Assembly (NCBI GenBank): GCA_964462445.1
Contig: CAYWXG010000003.1
Span: forward strand, 14,653 to 78,652
Origin: JAGBWK01 sp964462445
GTDB lineage: Bacteria; Bacteroidota; Bacteroidia; Bacteroidales; Muribaculaceae
Direction: 5' to 3'
DNA length: 64,000 nucleotides
Below are positions 27,601 through 35,404 of the stretch, piece after piece (position 1 is the first letter of the stretch; each line of letters starts with the position of its first letter). The translations under genes were made by a program, and so were the position numbers. The notes below the pieces were generated by a model. The model did no database searches, was not told where the DNA came from, and saw only the letters and a list, made by a program, of their open reading frames with translations.

Positions 27601-27994
27601 TCGCTTTAACCACTATGGTTTCATTCTTTGCAAAGCGAGCTGCTGTTTCGCGCATCACTGCAAATACTTCCGGGAGATGCTCATTGAGCTTATCTTCGAG
27701 AATGTCGATAATATTCTTTTCGTGCTTGTCGATTTTGTCCCATAGGGGTTGACGCTGATCAAATGGCAATGTTTCGATTTCCTCTTTGATTTGGGCTACG
27801 GCTTCCTCATCTGCTTTAATTGAGGCGGTGATATCGGCTCTAACGATGTCGATGCGCTCGCGAAGTTGGTCTACACTCAACTCCTGTAACCCTACTCCCA
27901 TTGCGTTGATTTTATCAACAATAGGCTGGATTTCCTTCAAATCGCGTTGCGACTTATTGCCGAAAAATTTACTTAAAATTGATGCTAATGACAT
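24644..27994 (-). CDS. secA: SecA, preprotein translocase ATPase
   Basis: A 1116-residue SecA, the long form usual in Bacteroidota. It drives unfolded preproteins through SecYEG with ATP. Visible motifs are Walker A (MATGEGKTLVATLP), the DEAD-like DEVDSVLIDDARTPLI, the second motor domain (NMAGRGTDIKLSD, GTERHESRRVDRQLRGRSGRQGDPG, split in two here), the helical scaffold, and a C-terminal zinc motif CPCGSGKKFKNCHG that binds SecB or ribosomes. The family-typical insertions account for the extra length compared with about 900 residues in E. coli. It is monocistronic. Confidence 0.98.
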   Translation of the reverse strand: MSLASILSKFFGNKSQRDLKEIQPIVDKINAMGVGLQELSVDQLRERIDIVRADITASIKADEEAVAQIKEEIETLPFDQRQPLWDKIDKHEKNIIDILEDKLNEHLPEVFAVMRETAARFAKNETIVVKATNLDRELAGKGCDFVSIDENGNAVWRNQWMAGGNLIKWDMIHYDVQLIGGIVLHQGKIAEMATGEGKTLVATLPVFLRSLSHRGVHVVTVNDYLSKRDSEWMGPLYMFHGSTVDCIDKHKPNTPQRRAAYNCDITFGTNNEFGFDYLRDNMALSPADLVQRKHYYAIVDEVDSVLIDDARTPLIISGPVPKGEDQMFDLFKSNVEKVVASQRKLVNQLLAEAKDKLKSEDKNIQKEGALALFRAFKGLPKYGALIKFLSQEGMKKILLDTEAYYLQDNAREMPKATEPLYFVIDEKNRSVDLTDKGIDELTGKSNDPQFFVLPDIASLLSELEKVEDLQVRQEKKDEVMNDYAIKSERVHTVNQLLKAYTLFDKDIEYVIDEGKIKIVDEQTGRIMEGRRYSDGLHQAIEAKEGVKVEAATQTFATITLQNYFRMYHKLAGMTGTAETEAGELWDIYKLDVVTIPTNRPIARIDMNDRVYRTKKEKYAAVIDEIVKLREAGRPVLVGTTSVEISELLKRMLDLRKIECQVLNAKLHQREAQVVALAGQSGTVTIATNMAGRGTDIKLSDSVKAAGGLAIIGTERHESRRVDRQLRGRSGRQGDPGSSVFFVSFEDQLMRLFATDRVMKMLDRLGLHDGEMIESKMVTNAIEKAQKRVEENNFGIRKRLLEYDDVMNKQRTYIYARRHHALLGERVGIDIANMLYDTIENIVNNYPEADYFEDMKLELMRVLTIEPPFTEEEFHNMEREAAINALYEAATQALDRKSERIIEMAKPVIKDWVENRNAKGLIIVPITDGKRVYQIRVDINKAYDTDCRQIVKEWQKTILLICIDELWKEHLRELDQLRQSVQNASYEQKDPLVIYKVESFHIFERMLSVLNNKAMSSLLRGQIYIQKQEASENNPEQGRRAPEVRQAMPERSNANSNMKATKDELPGQSEQRAAMNASHPQRTRPEPIKVGPKVGRNDPCPCGSGKKFKNCHGRNEA

Positions 27995-28109
27995 ATCTTG
28001 TTTTTATTTTATTCTATAGTTATTTTCCCTTGATTGATATCTCGTTGACTTTCTTTGTCGTTTTGATTATATAATCTGATTAGATTTTAATTATTGCCTT
28101 TATATCTGG

Positions 28110-29717
28110 CTACAACCTGATAGGGGCTAATCGAGCTCCATTGGGTGAGCGTATTCGTAGTAATCGGGCTACTGTTGGTGCTATTACTCGGGCATCTACA
28201 GGAGTATCTATTATCTGCGCATTGATATCAGGATGCAATATAAATACTGCCGATGTCGAGGCTTTTACTCGTTCTACCTTTTTGTTTTTTGCTGAATTCG
28301 CATTCTGAACTATTTCCCACCCCGGAGCTACTGATATCAGAACATCACCGGCTGTGTCGATATCAAGATTGCGTGCCGGAGGAAATGGTGAATCTGACGA
28401 CTTTCCTGCATCTACAACTTGATCGATGGTTATAGCATACGTTACTCCGGTCATTCGACGCAGAAAATCTGCACTCTCTTTGCGAAACTCATTTAAATCT
28501 TGACCGCGTTGCTGTATAAGGTCGCGGTTTAAATATATTTGATTGTTGTAATATCCTGTTACCCAGTCCCCATTCCCATATAGCGACATCAAATTGACCT
28601 TTAGTAGCGATATCGCACGCTCAATTGAGAATTCTCCGCTGGGAATCTTCCATCTTTCTTCCTCTCCGATACTCGCATTTGATGCCGGGGTGCCTGCTAT
28701 CCATACTAATGTCTTATCCAATCCCGGGCCTTGACTATCTATTGTTGAAAATAGTCGAGCTAAATCCCGGTCTAAACGCAAATAGGAGTCTATAAGTTCA
28801 ACTCGTGTATCCGCTTGTGTAGAATACGTATATGGCTGAAGCGTGTAATTCAATTCAAGCATATCCATAGGCTCACGCTTACCCATGTTGAGAAGCTTCA
28901 GATAGTCAAGTGACAACGTCGTAACTTCTGTATTGACCGGTGCCGACGATTTGTATCTTACATATCGCTCGCTATCATTGCCAAAGAAGGTGTGATTGAA
29001 TGAATATATCTTTTTATGAGATGGTAAATCACTATACGCACCCTCTGGTAGAGTAGGAGTCCACTTTATTGTATCAAGACGAACTGTTAACGGACGTAAA
29101 TGATTAAGTTGTTGTATGGACGACGGTAATTCTGTATAATATGTTGTTGATGCCCATTTACCGGTATGATTTGTTATCCAACATGCGGAATTCCCGGCGT
29201 GTCCTGCCATGATTATTGATGAGATAGCATCGGGAGATATTGCATGAACCATACCTAAGCCCGATGTATCAATTCGCATTTCATCGGATAGTGTCGATAC
29301 CCTTAACGCTTTGGGGGAATATGTTTCATCGGTAAAATTGCCGATTGTTGACTCATCGAGCAATACCGGTTGCGCTTTGCGGGTCGTCATATTATAGACT
29401 TCACTCGCGGTTATGCCATTCACTGCCGGTGATGCTCCGGTTACCAATATTGCTGTCGCTGCCGCATCATCTAGAGGACTCCCGAAATCTACATTCGTTA
29501 ATGTTACACCATTGTCGAGTAGTTTGTTAAAGCCTCCCGGAGTGAAATGCTCGCGCAATTGATACACCTTGTCGATATCCAATCCATTGATTACTATCCC
29601 AACAACCAATCGCGGACGTCGTGGCAATGTTGTCTGCCCCGACAGCGGTAATACTGCCGTTACAGCGACTAATGCCCCTACGAGCTTTATACCAAACCTT
29701 TTATGTGATTGCGACAT
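28110..29717 (-). CDS. Alkaline-phosphatase-fold protein, probably catalytically inactive
   Basis: A 535-residue exported protein (signal peptide 1-28, ending PLSGQ) that follows the layout of PafA-type phosphodiesterase/phosphatases: RPRLVVGIVINGLD at the start of the core, GGFNKLLDNGVTLTNVDFG, and LVTGASPAVNGITASEVYN. In active relatives the first strand ends in a metal-binding Asp (VVDQ); here it is INGLD. The nucleophile motif TGPGHAS is replaced by DDAAATAI, and the usual ADHG metal motif late in the core reads AGTPAS. I infer loss of catalysis, leaving a binding or scaffold role. It overlaps the upstream DUF4105 gene by 31 bp. Confidence 0.75.
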   Translation of the reverse strand: MSQSHKRFGIKLVGALVAVTAVLPLSGQTTLPRRPRLVVGIVINGLDIDKVYQLREHFTPGGFNKLLDNGVTLTNVDFGSPLDDAAATAILVTGASPAVNGITASEVYNMTTRKAQPVLLDESTIGNFTDETYSPKALRVSTLSDEMRIDTSGLGMVHAISPDAISSIIMAGHAGNSACWITNHTGKWASTTYYTELPSSIQQLNHLRPLTVRLDTIKWTPTLPEGAYSDLPSHKKIYSFNHTFFGNDSERYVRYKSSAPVNTEVTTLSLDYLKLLNMGKREPMDMLELNYTLQPYTYSTQADTRVELIDSYLRLDRDLARLFSTIDSQGPGLDKTLVWIAGTPASNASIGEEERWKIPSGEFSIERAISLLKVNLMSLYGNGDWVTGYYNNQIYLNRDLIQQRGQDLNEFRKESADFLRRMTGVTYAITIDQVVDAGKSSDSPFPPARNLDIDTAGDVLISVAPGWEIVQNANSAKNKKVERVKASTSAVFILHPDINAQIIDTPVDARVIAPTVARLLRIRSPNGARLAPIRL

Positions 29718-30889
29718 TTATAATTCAAATATATATAGTTGGCAGATCGAAGCATTTCACTGACCACTATTGGGATAAATAACCAATTTGTTGACTGCGT
29801 AAATAATGGTTGCCCTATCAGCCATACAAAAATTAGTGCAAAGTTAATGATTTGATAGTAAAAAACAATGTATTTACACTTTTTAAACCAAATAATTAGC
29901 GGAATTAGTAAGGATAAAGGATTAATCCACATTAAATTGATATTAGGAGATGTTGCTTCATGTTCTGATGCAAACACCAAAAATGCTAATACAACTCCTG
30001 AAATTCCTATTATTGAATAAAATATTGCATCATACCATTTCGACACTCTTCCCTTCTTTATGTCTCGCAAGGTTATTAAGATAGCAGATATAAAAATTGT
30101 GGAAATTATAATTCTTGCCGGAATACCCGACTCGGTGGGTGTCTCAAATTTTGCGTGTAATAGTGTTATTGCTTTTCCTGCCAGCGGTCGAGGTGTGCCA
30201 TCAGATGATACTATGTTACTATTTGCAACCAATTTTTCTAAAAATAATGGCGCAAATGCACGCTCCCTTATAGTCGCTTCTTTATCTAAGCCCGACCCCA
30301 ACGCAAAGTCGATAAACATTTGATATTTCGGAAATTCTGCGTGATATCGACGCATTTCTTCTCTAATTGTAGTTGGCTCATCATCCATTAATATCTCCAA
30401 ATGTGCCCCATCGGCCGATAGCGCTTCTTCTATAATTGCCAATGGACGGGTGGCACAATTGTCGCGCAAATAATTGTAGCGATATTTCCTATTTTCAGGA
30501 AGCAGATTTATGTCAACCAATCGCTTCACCTCTTCTGCTTCTATTGCACTCAAATAAAGGAGTTGCTCTACTACGTAACGGCCCGAATGGGAATAATCTG
30601 CTAAAAAGTAGGACATTCGGGTTATTCCTATCGAATAATCCGTTTCTCCTTTGATAAAACGATATGCAAAATTTGGAGAATTGAAATCAAATATCCCCCA
30701 ATTAACCACCCAATCATCTCCGTCGTCGGTTATTATTCGCAATGCGCTATGACCTTCGAGTTGGTACATCTGATTGCCCGGTCCTACGGTTAATAGTGAA
30801 ACGCGTGGGGCCCCTGTCGTCGTCATTGCGACAAAGGACATAAGTAGTACCAAGAAATATCGAAAAATGGTTTTAATTTTATCGTTCAT
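29687..30889 (-). CDS. DUF4105 (Lnb-type periplasmic domain) membrane protein
   Basis: A 400-residue protein. A signal/anchor (about 5-28) is followed by the DUF4105 domain (about 30-240) with its signatures GPGNQMYQLEGHSALRI, NWGIFDFNSPNFAYRFIKGE, RYVVEQLLYL and YNYLRDNCATRP. Residues after about 250 form roughly five membrane helices. The conserved GHS/Cys-containing layout resembles a papain-like fold, but activity is unproven. I chose the ATG at 30889 rather than 30925 because an exact -7 promoter element (30913-30920) sits between them. It overlaps the next gene by 31 bp, so the two are translationally coupled. Confidence 0.85.
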   Translation of the reverse strand: MNDKIKTIFRYFLVLLMSFVAMTTTGAPRVSLLTVGPGNQMYQLEGHSALRIITDDGDDWVVNWGIFDFNSPNFAYRFIKGETDYSIGITRMSYFLADYSHSGRYVVEQLLYLSAIEAEEVKRLVDINLLPENRKYRYNYLRDNCATRPLAIIEEALSADGAHLEILMDDEPTTIREEMRRYHAEFPKYQMFIDFALGSGLDKEATIRERAFAPLFLEKLVANSNIVSSDGTPRPLAGKAITLLHAKFETPTESGIPARIIISTIFISAILITLRDIKKGRVSKWYDAIFYSIIGISGVVLAFLVFASEHEATSPNINLMWINPLSLLIPLIIWFKKCKYIVFYYQIINFALIFVWLIGQPLFTQSTNWLFIPIVVSEMLRSANYIYLNYKCRNHIKGLV

Positions 30890-30912
30890 AATTCTATTCC
30901 CCTTATTTTCTG

Positions 30913-30920
30913 CAAATTTA
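30913..30920 (-). promoter_or_regulatory. Candidate -7 element for DUF4105 gene
   Basis: The minus strand reads TAAATTTG, exact TAnnTTTG, 24 bp before the chosen ATG. It would exclude the upstream in-frame ATG at 30925 from the transcript. Confidence 0.5.
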
Positions 30921-30932
30921 CGCATTTTTGTT

Positions 30933-30940
30933 TAATTTTG
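30933..30940 (+). promoter_or_regulatory. Candidate -7 element for tag
   Basis: TAATTTTG matches TAnnTTTG and points toward tag, about 55 bp upstream of its ATG. It lies back to back with the DUF4105 element. Confidence 0.4.
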
Positions 30941-30995
30941 AGCACATTTTAATATACTACTATATTATAGTGTGATATTATCAAACTAATTCTAT

Positions 30996-31580
30996 ATGAT
31001 TAAAGAGAACATCATTGATAATCGTTGCGCTTGGTGTGCTTCCGACCCTCAATATATTGACTACCACGACAAAGAATGGGGGCGTCTTGTATCCGATGAT
31101 AACACTCTTTTCGAGTATCTTATTCTGGAAGGGGCTCAAGCCGGTCTCTCTTGGCTAACTATTTTGCATCGACGGGCTGCCTATCGATTTGCTTTTTGCA
31201 ATTTCGACCCTCATGTGGTGGCACATATGACAGATGCCGACGTAGAGAGATTGATGCTTTTTGATGGTATAGTTCGCAACCGACTAAAAATTAAATCTAC
31301 CATTACCAATGCCCGTCTATTTTTATCAGTAGTAAGCGAATACGGATCTTTCTTCAACTACATCAGCAGTTTCTTCCCCAATCGCCAACCTATAATTAAT
31401 TCATTCCGTTCTCTATCCGAGATTCCCACTTCAACTCCGATTTCCGATGCGATTGCAAAAGATATGAAACGTCGTGGATTTAAATTCTTCGGAACAACAA
31501 TTTGCTACGCATTCCTTCAAGCAACAGGATTCGTGGTCGACCACCTTATTTCATGCGCTCGCCATCCTCATAATTCATAA
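30996..31580 (+). CDS. tag: Tag, 3-methyladenine DNA glycosylase I
   Basis: A 194-residue TagA-family glycosylase that removes 3-methyladenine from alkylated DNA. The start region CAWCASDPQYIDYHDKEWG supplies zinc ligands Cys11 and His24; His183 and Cys187 (DHLISCARH) supply the other two, matching the E. coli zinc snap. The catalytic-pocket motif LEGAQAGLSWLTILHRR is intact. Monocistronic and divergent from the DUF4105 gene. A short hairpin with a T-run follows. Confidence 0.96.
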   Translation: MIKENIIDNRCAWCASDPQYIDYHDKEWGRLVSDDNTLFEYLILEGAQAGLSWLTILHRRAAYRFAFCNFDPHVVAHMTDADVERLMLFDGIVRNRLKIKSTITNARLFLSVVSEYGSFFNYISSFFPNRQPIINSFRSLSEIPTSTPISDAIAKDMKRRGFKFFGTTICYAFLQATGFVVDHLISCARHPHNS

Positions 31581-31593
31581 GTTATGTAACACC

Positions 31594-31630
31594 TTGTTGG
31601 AGGCAACAATTGATAAGACTATTTTTTTAA
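31594..31630 (+). terminator. Possible tag terminator
   Basis: TTGTTG (31594-31599) pairs with CAACAA (31604-31609) around GAGG, followed after 12 nt by a seven-T run. The stem is short, so this is tentative. Confidence 0.35.
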
Positions 31631-31703
31631 ATTTATATTCGTATTTTTAAGAGTTTTTTGTAATTTTAAGGCATATTTCAAAACCATAACTCACGATTTA
31701 GAT

Positions 31704-32855
31704 ATGAAAAAAATTCTAACTTGTACTTTAATTTTATTATTGGCCACCTCTGTAGAAGTTGGAGCCCAGAGTTTGCTCAAGAAAATAGGTAAAACCGTTG
31801 AAAAAGAAGTGGTCAATGAAGTGAAAAATGAATTAAATAAAAAGGATAAAAAGTCAAATCAAAAGTCACAGCCCAAACAACAAGACAAGAGCAAGTCGAA
31901 TAAGTCGACTAATACACCTACCGATCCAAGAACTATTAATGTCCCTATCTCTGAAGTATACACTAATGCGCAATTTTATAGTGAAGGAGTCACCGGGGCT
32001 CAAACAGTTATTGATGGCATAGTCTATTTTATTTTAGCAGATAGAAATCATGCTTATGCTAAAGATCCTGAAGATTCAATGAAAAAGAAACTAAGCCATG
32101 TGAAAATTTGGGGTGGTATTTGATATAATGGTGTCGTATATCCGGTTACATACGTTGCCGCAGGTGCTTTTTTACGAGAGCCGATTACATCGGTTGAACT
32201 CCCTTCTACACTCCAAGAAATACGTGAACGTGCCTTCATGCATACCCAACTAAAGTCAGTCATAATTCCCGCATCAACATGGCGTATCGGGGCATCTTCA
32301 TTTGCCGCAACACCAATTGAAAGTGTGCGTATGTCAAACGGAGTGAGAAGAATCGAAGGTAGTGCTTTTGCGGGGTGTTATAAACTGTCACGAGTGATGC
32401 TCCCCGAAGCCGTTACAAGTATTGATAGAAACGTTTTTTATGATTGTACGGCACTTACAGAAGTGATATTGCCGCGAAATCTTAAGGCTATTCCAACAGA
32501 AACATTTAGAGGTTGTAAGAGTCTTACATCATTCTCAATTCCCGGAAATATTGAAACTATTGAAAGTGGTGCATTTCAGGAATCAGGACTTACTTCGATT
32601 AATATTCCGTTAGGAGTAAAGTCAATCGGGAACCATGTATTCAGTAATTGTGCTAATCTTACAAAAGTTACCATCCCGTCGTCAATCGAGGAGTTTGGAG
32701 ATTTCATATTTGTATTCTGCGAGAAACTTAAAACTGTTTATGTTCATGAAAAACATAAAACACTTGAAGTTGCCAGCAAAATATTTATGGGAACCAATAA
32801 TGTCCTGACAAGTGAAAACCTTGATGATAGCAAGGTCATTGTTTGGACCAATTAA
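31704..32855 (+). pseudogene. BspA-type LRR_5 surface protein interrupted by an in-frame TGA
   Basis: One continuous frame of 383 codons plus stop, broken only by TGA at 32121-32123. The first part (139 residues) has a signal peptide ending VGAQ, a Lys/Gln/Ser-rich linker (about 25-75) and the start of a folded segment. After the TGA the same frame continues YNGVVYPVTYVAAGAF and then about seven 23-residue LRR_5 repeats of the type SVIIPASTWRIGASSFAA and ALTEVILPRNLKAIPTETF. BspA-like repeats are cell-surface adhesion or binding modules. A restart at the ATG at 32238 would yield 205 residues with no signal peptide. A recent nonsense mutation is the simplest reading; sequencing error or readthrough are the alternatives. 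Confidence 0.8.
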
Positions 32856-32970
32856 ACCAACAATGAAAAAATTTCTTACAATAATATCACAAGAGGATAC
32901 CTAATAATGGCGTCCTCTTTCTTATGATAACCTTATTATTCTGTCGAGATATCAATAAATATTTTTGGTA

Positions 32971-34218
32971 TCAGCTTAATGTTAATGAGGAGAAATTATC
33001 AGGGTGGAGCATTTGTGCTGCAGCATGAATTTCTACCGACGTCAATCGTTCAATCTGTTTTGCAATATCTTTAGGTGTAACTACTTCATTTCTAAATAAA
33101 ACAGAACGGGCTGCCGAAAGTATAGTTTGTTCGGTCGATGCTGTGGCAATTGTTAGCTGCCCGATATATTGGCGTTTTGCTCGACGTAATGTTGATTCTG
33201 AGATTGGATAATCACTTATTCGACGCAACTCCGTTTCTATTAGTCGCTTGCATCGTTGCGTGTCTTCGGGATTACAACCAAAATATATAGCCATAACTCC
33301 GATGTCACTATACATTGCAAGCGATGATTCTACACTGTAAACAAGACCTCGACGTTCTCGTAGTGATACATTGAGACGGGAGTTCATGCCGGGACCTCCC
33401 AAAATATTATTTATCAATGCATATGTATGACGAGCCGGGGAGTAAATTGATGGAATTGGAGCCCCCATCACGGTGTGACCCTGATGATTTGAACCATTAC
33501 CTCTAATCTCCTCAAAACGTTTTGTAATTATAGGGGGTTTATTATCCCGTTTGATTTCGCCTCCGCGAAGTGCCCCAAAGTTAGATTCTATACGTTTTAC
33601 GATTTTACTTAAACTCTCATTTCCGATGTAAAATACAACCATGTTGGATACACGATAAAAGCGATTGAGAAACTTTCGGCACACATCCGAATTAAATGAG
33701 CCAAGTGATTCTTTGTTTCCCAATATGTTGTGTCCTAATGGCGAGCCCGCAAATAGCATATCGTCAAAGTCATCATAAACAGCTTCCGATGGTGAGTCAA
33801 GATATGAATCTATCTCCTCGGCAACTACCTCTCGCTCTTTATCCAATTCGTTGTTTGGGAATATTGAGTTGTTCACCAACTCCGAAATTAGATTAATAGC
33901 TCGCGATGCATTCCCTTGTGGAAATATCGAATATATAAATGTTTCCTCCTTTGTAGTATATGCGGTTAACTCTCCGCCAACACTTTCCATACAATTGATA
34001 ATGGAATTGGCTCGACGTTTGCTTGTCCCCTTGAATATAGTATGTTCTACAAAATGTGCCAATCCATATTCCCCGGGCATTTCATCGCGTGACCCAACCT
34101 TGGTTGCTACGCCGAATATCTCTGCCACGCTATTGCGCTTGATATATACAAGACGCAGTCCGCTTGATAGCGTGACCATTGTATAGTCCGATTGATTGTC
34201 GAGTAGTTTGGCGGTCAT
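32971..34218 (-). CDS. M16-family zinc metallopeptidase (processing-peptidase-like)
   Basis: A 415-residue M16B-type peptidase, single-unit length. The inverted zinc motif HFVEH is at residues 55-59 (His55, Glu58, His59) and a downstream EREVVAEEIDSYLDSP supplies the third ligand Glu. The second half carries the GGPGMNSRLNVSLRERRGLVYSV substrate-channel loop, split here over the family RxxxxxY region. It has no signal peptide, so it is likely cytoplasmic, cleaving small peptides. It was probably once the last gene after the DUF4886 gene (63 bp gap before the insertion). Confidence 0.93.
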   Translation of the reverse strand: MTAKLLDNQSDYTMVTLSSGLRLVYIKRNSVAEIFGVATKVGSRDEMPGEYGLAHFVEHTIFKGTSKRRANSIINCMESVGGELTAYTTKEETFIYSIFPQGNASRAINLISELVNNSIFPNNELDKEREVVAEEIDSYLDSPSEAVYDDFDDMLFAGSPLGHNILGNKESLGSFNSDVCRKFLNRFYRVSNMVVFYIGNESLSKIVKRIESNFGALRGGEIKRDNKPPIITKRFEEIRGNGSNHQGHTVMGAPIPSIYSPARHTYALINNILGGPGMNSRLNVSLRERRGLVYSVESSLAMYSDIGVMAIYFGCNPEDTQRCKRLIETELRRISDYPISESTLRRAKRQYIGQLTIATASTEQTILSAARSVLFRNEVVTPKDIAKQIERLTSVEIHAAAQMLHPDNFSSLTLS

Positions 34219-34281
34219 TTATATTCTTTATATTCAGAAGGTTATGGCTATTGTTGCAGTGTTAACACACTTTGCAAGTTG

Positions 34282-34384
34282 CTACTTAATATTTAGTATT
34301 ACTTTGTTCTCGAGAACATTGCGTTGCGCTACCTGTTGTATATATTCGGAAATTTCGTTTTCAAATCCTGCTGTATAGTCAGTT
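34282..34384 (-). pseudogene. Detached 3' end of the DUF4886 gene
   Basis: On the minus strand this piece reads in frame for about 30 residues (beginning TAGFENEISEYIQQVAQ, ending KVILNIK) to a TAG at 34282-34284. Joined to the upstream DUF4886 frame after removing 34385-34661, it gives one uninterrupted 258-residue protein. It is therefore the original C-terminus, now cut off by the inserted element. Confidence 0.85.
34375..34384. repeat. Left copy of 10-bp direct repeat ATAGTCAGTT
   Basis: Identical to 34652-34661 on the far side of the element. It is best read as a target-site duplication of 7-10 bp; the exact length is ambiguous because its last bases overlap the element ends. Confidence 0.75.
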
Positions 34385-34652
34385 ATTACTGTCCGCTAAA
34401 CATGTTTTTGTGGTTGACTATACCAGTTTTGGCAACAGACAAGCCCCCTATTTAATGGGAGTCAACGGCTGTCCGCTAAAAAATCAGAACCTCGTACTAA
34501 AGAAACGTACCCTTGAATGGCTGTCCTTGCTGTTTTTAGGCTTATTATGCCTTTTGCAGCACAAAAATGGCAACTTTTACGTCCAAAGCATCGGCTGTCC
34601 GAGAAATTAGAAGTTGCTGAATACGCTAATGATTTTTAGCGGACACCAATAA
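34383..34652. mobile_element. About 270-bp non-autonomous inverted-repeat element
   Basis: The ends read TTATTACTGTCCGCTAAA (34383-34400) and, inverted, TTATTGGTGTCCGCTAAA (34652-34635), with 16 of 18 positions matching. No transposase fits inside 270 bp. Two further copies of the core occur inside in direct orientation, TGTCCGCTAAA at 34470-34480 and TGTCCGAGAAA at 34596-34606. A 10-bp direct repeat flanks the element. This is a MITE-like insertion or an internally deleted IS; I cannot assign the parent family. Confidence 0.8.
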
Positions 34653-35335
34653 TAGTCAGTTTGATAAGGTTGGCAAAATATTGTTGTATAAATAACATTG
34701 GCAGCTAAATACGACCCCAATTTCGATGGGTGAGTGCAGTCCGCATCATAGAGCTGATAGTCGGGGCGATTTTGACGCACTTCTTCCCAAGCCATCCCTA
34801 CAGGAGCACATCGTGCATTATTCTTATATGCCATCTCCAAATAACTTAGTTTTAAGCGCTCTTGCATCCCTTCATACGTGTACACAAGTGGATAATTCTC
34901 AATTTTGTGTTGGCACCCATATTTATGCCCCCAAGTCATGTAAAATATTGTCTTCGCTTTTGGGGAGCCAAGATGTATAAGGCTATCCAACGATGCAGCA
35001 GCACTATAGGTCTCAGAACTTACTACCTCCGTAGGCTTTGCCGGTGCGCTACTATGTTCTTGAAGTACCACATAATCCCACTTCTGTGTTGTCAAAATTT
35101 TGTGTAACTCTTTATTTTTCAGATGTCCCGACAATCGCTCGCCACCTTTTGTTACACTTGTTACCGATAGTTTCTTGTTTTTGCTCTCTGCAATTTTATA
35201 TACCATTTGTGGAAGGTCGTTATAATAAGTGTAACTATTTCCGATAAACAATAATTTGAGTGAATCGGAATCCGCTTTTTGAGCCATGCTCAGAAAAGGA
35301 ATTGCAAAAATTAGCGTTAAAAATAATCGTTTCAT
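34607..35335 (-). CDS. DUF4886 SGNH-type hydrolase with altered C-terminus
   Basis: A 242-residue exported protein (signal peptide 1-18, ending LSMAQ). The SGNH hydrolase blocks are present: GNSYTYYNDL with the nucleophile Ser near residue 33, a Gly block (GGERLSGHLK), YVVLQEHS, and the catalytic DADCTHPS near the end. The last 14 residues (YWCPLKIISVFSNF) are encoded by the inserted element; the native C-terminus of 30 residues lies at 34282-34384. Because the catalytic Asp/His block is upstream of the break, the protein may retain activity, but folding of the last helix is lost. It follows ispG by 69 bp. Confidence 0.88.
   Translation of the reverse strand: MKRLFLTLIFAIPFLSMAQKADSDSLKLLFIGNSYTYYNDLPQMVYKIAESKNKKLSVTSVTKGGERLSGHLKNKELHKILTTQKWDYVVLQEHSSAPAKPTEVVSSETYSAAASLDSLIHLGSPKAKTIFYMTWGHKYGCQHKIENYPLVYTYEGMQERLKLSYLEMAYKNNARCAPVGMAWEEVRQNRPDYQLYDADCTHPSKLGSYLAANVIYTTIFCQPYQTDYYWCPLKIISVFSNF
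34652..34661. repeat. Right copy of 10-bp direct repeat ATAGTCAGTT
   Basis: Pairs with 34375-34384. Keeping one copy and deleting 34385-34661 (277 bp) restores the reading frame of the DUF4886 gene. Confidence 0.75.
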
Positions 35336-35404
35336 GAAGTTCAGTTAGGTTTAAAATTTATTTGGAAAGCGTTTAGCTACCAAATTGACATTGAGTTATA
35401 TCAA

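Noticed and set aside
32121..32123. TGA as a selenocysteine or programmed readthrough codon
   Set aside because: The protein is an extracellular LRR protein with no redox motif, and I see no SECIS-like hairpin directly after the TGA. A nonsense mutation is simpler.
34410..34610. 66-codon plus-strand frame within the small element
   Set aside because: It starts and ends in repeat copies and has no similarity I recognise to a transposase; too short for one.
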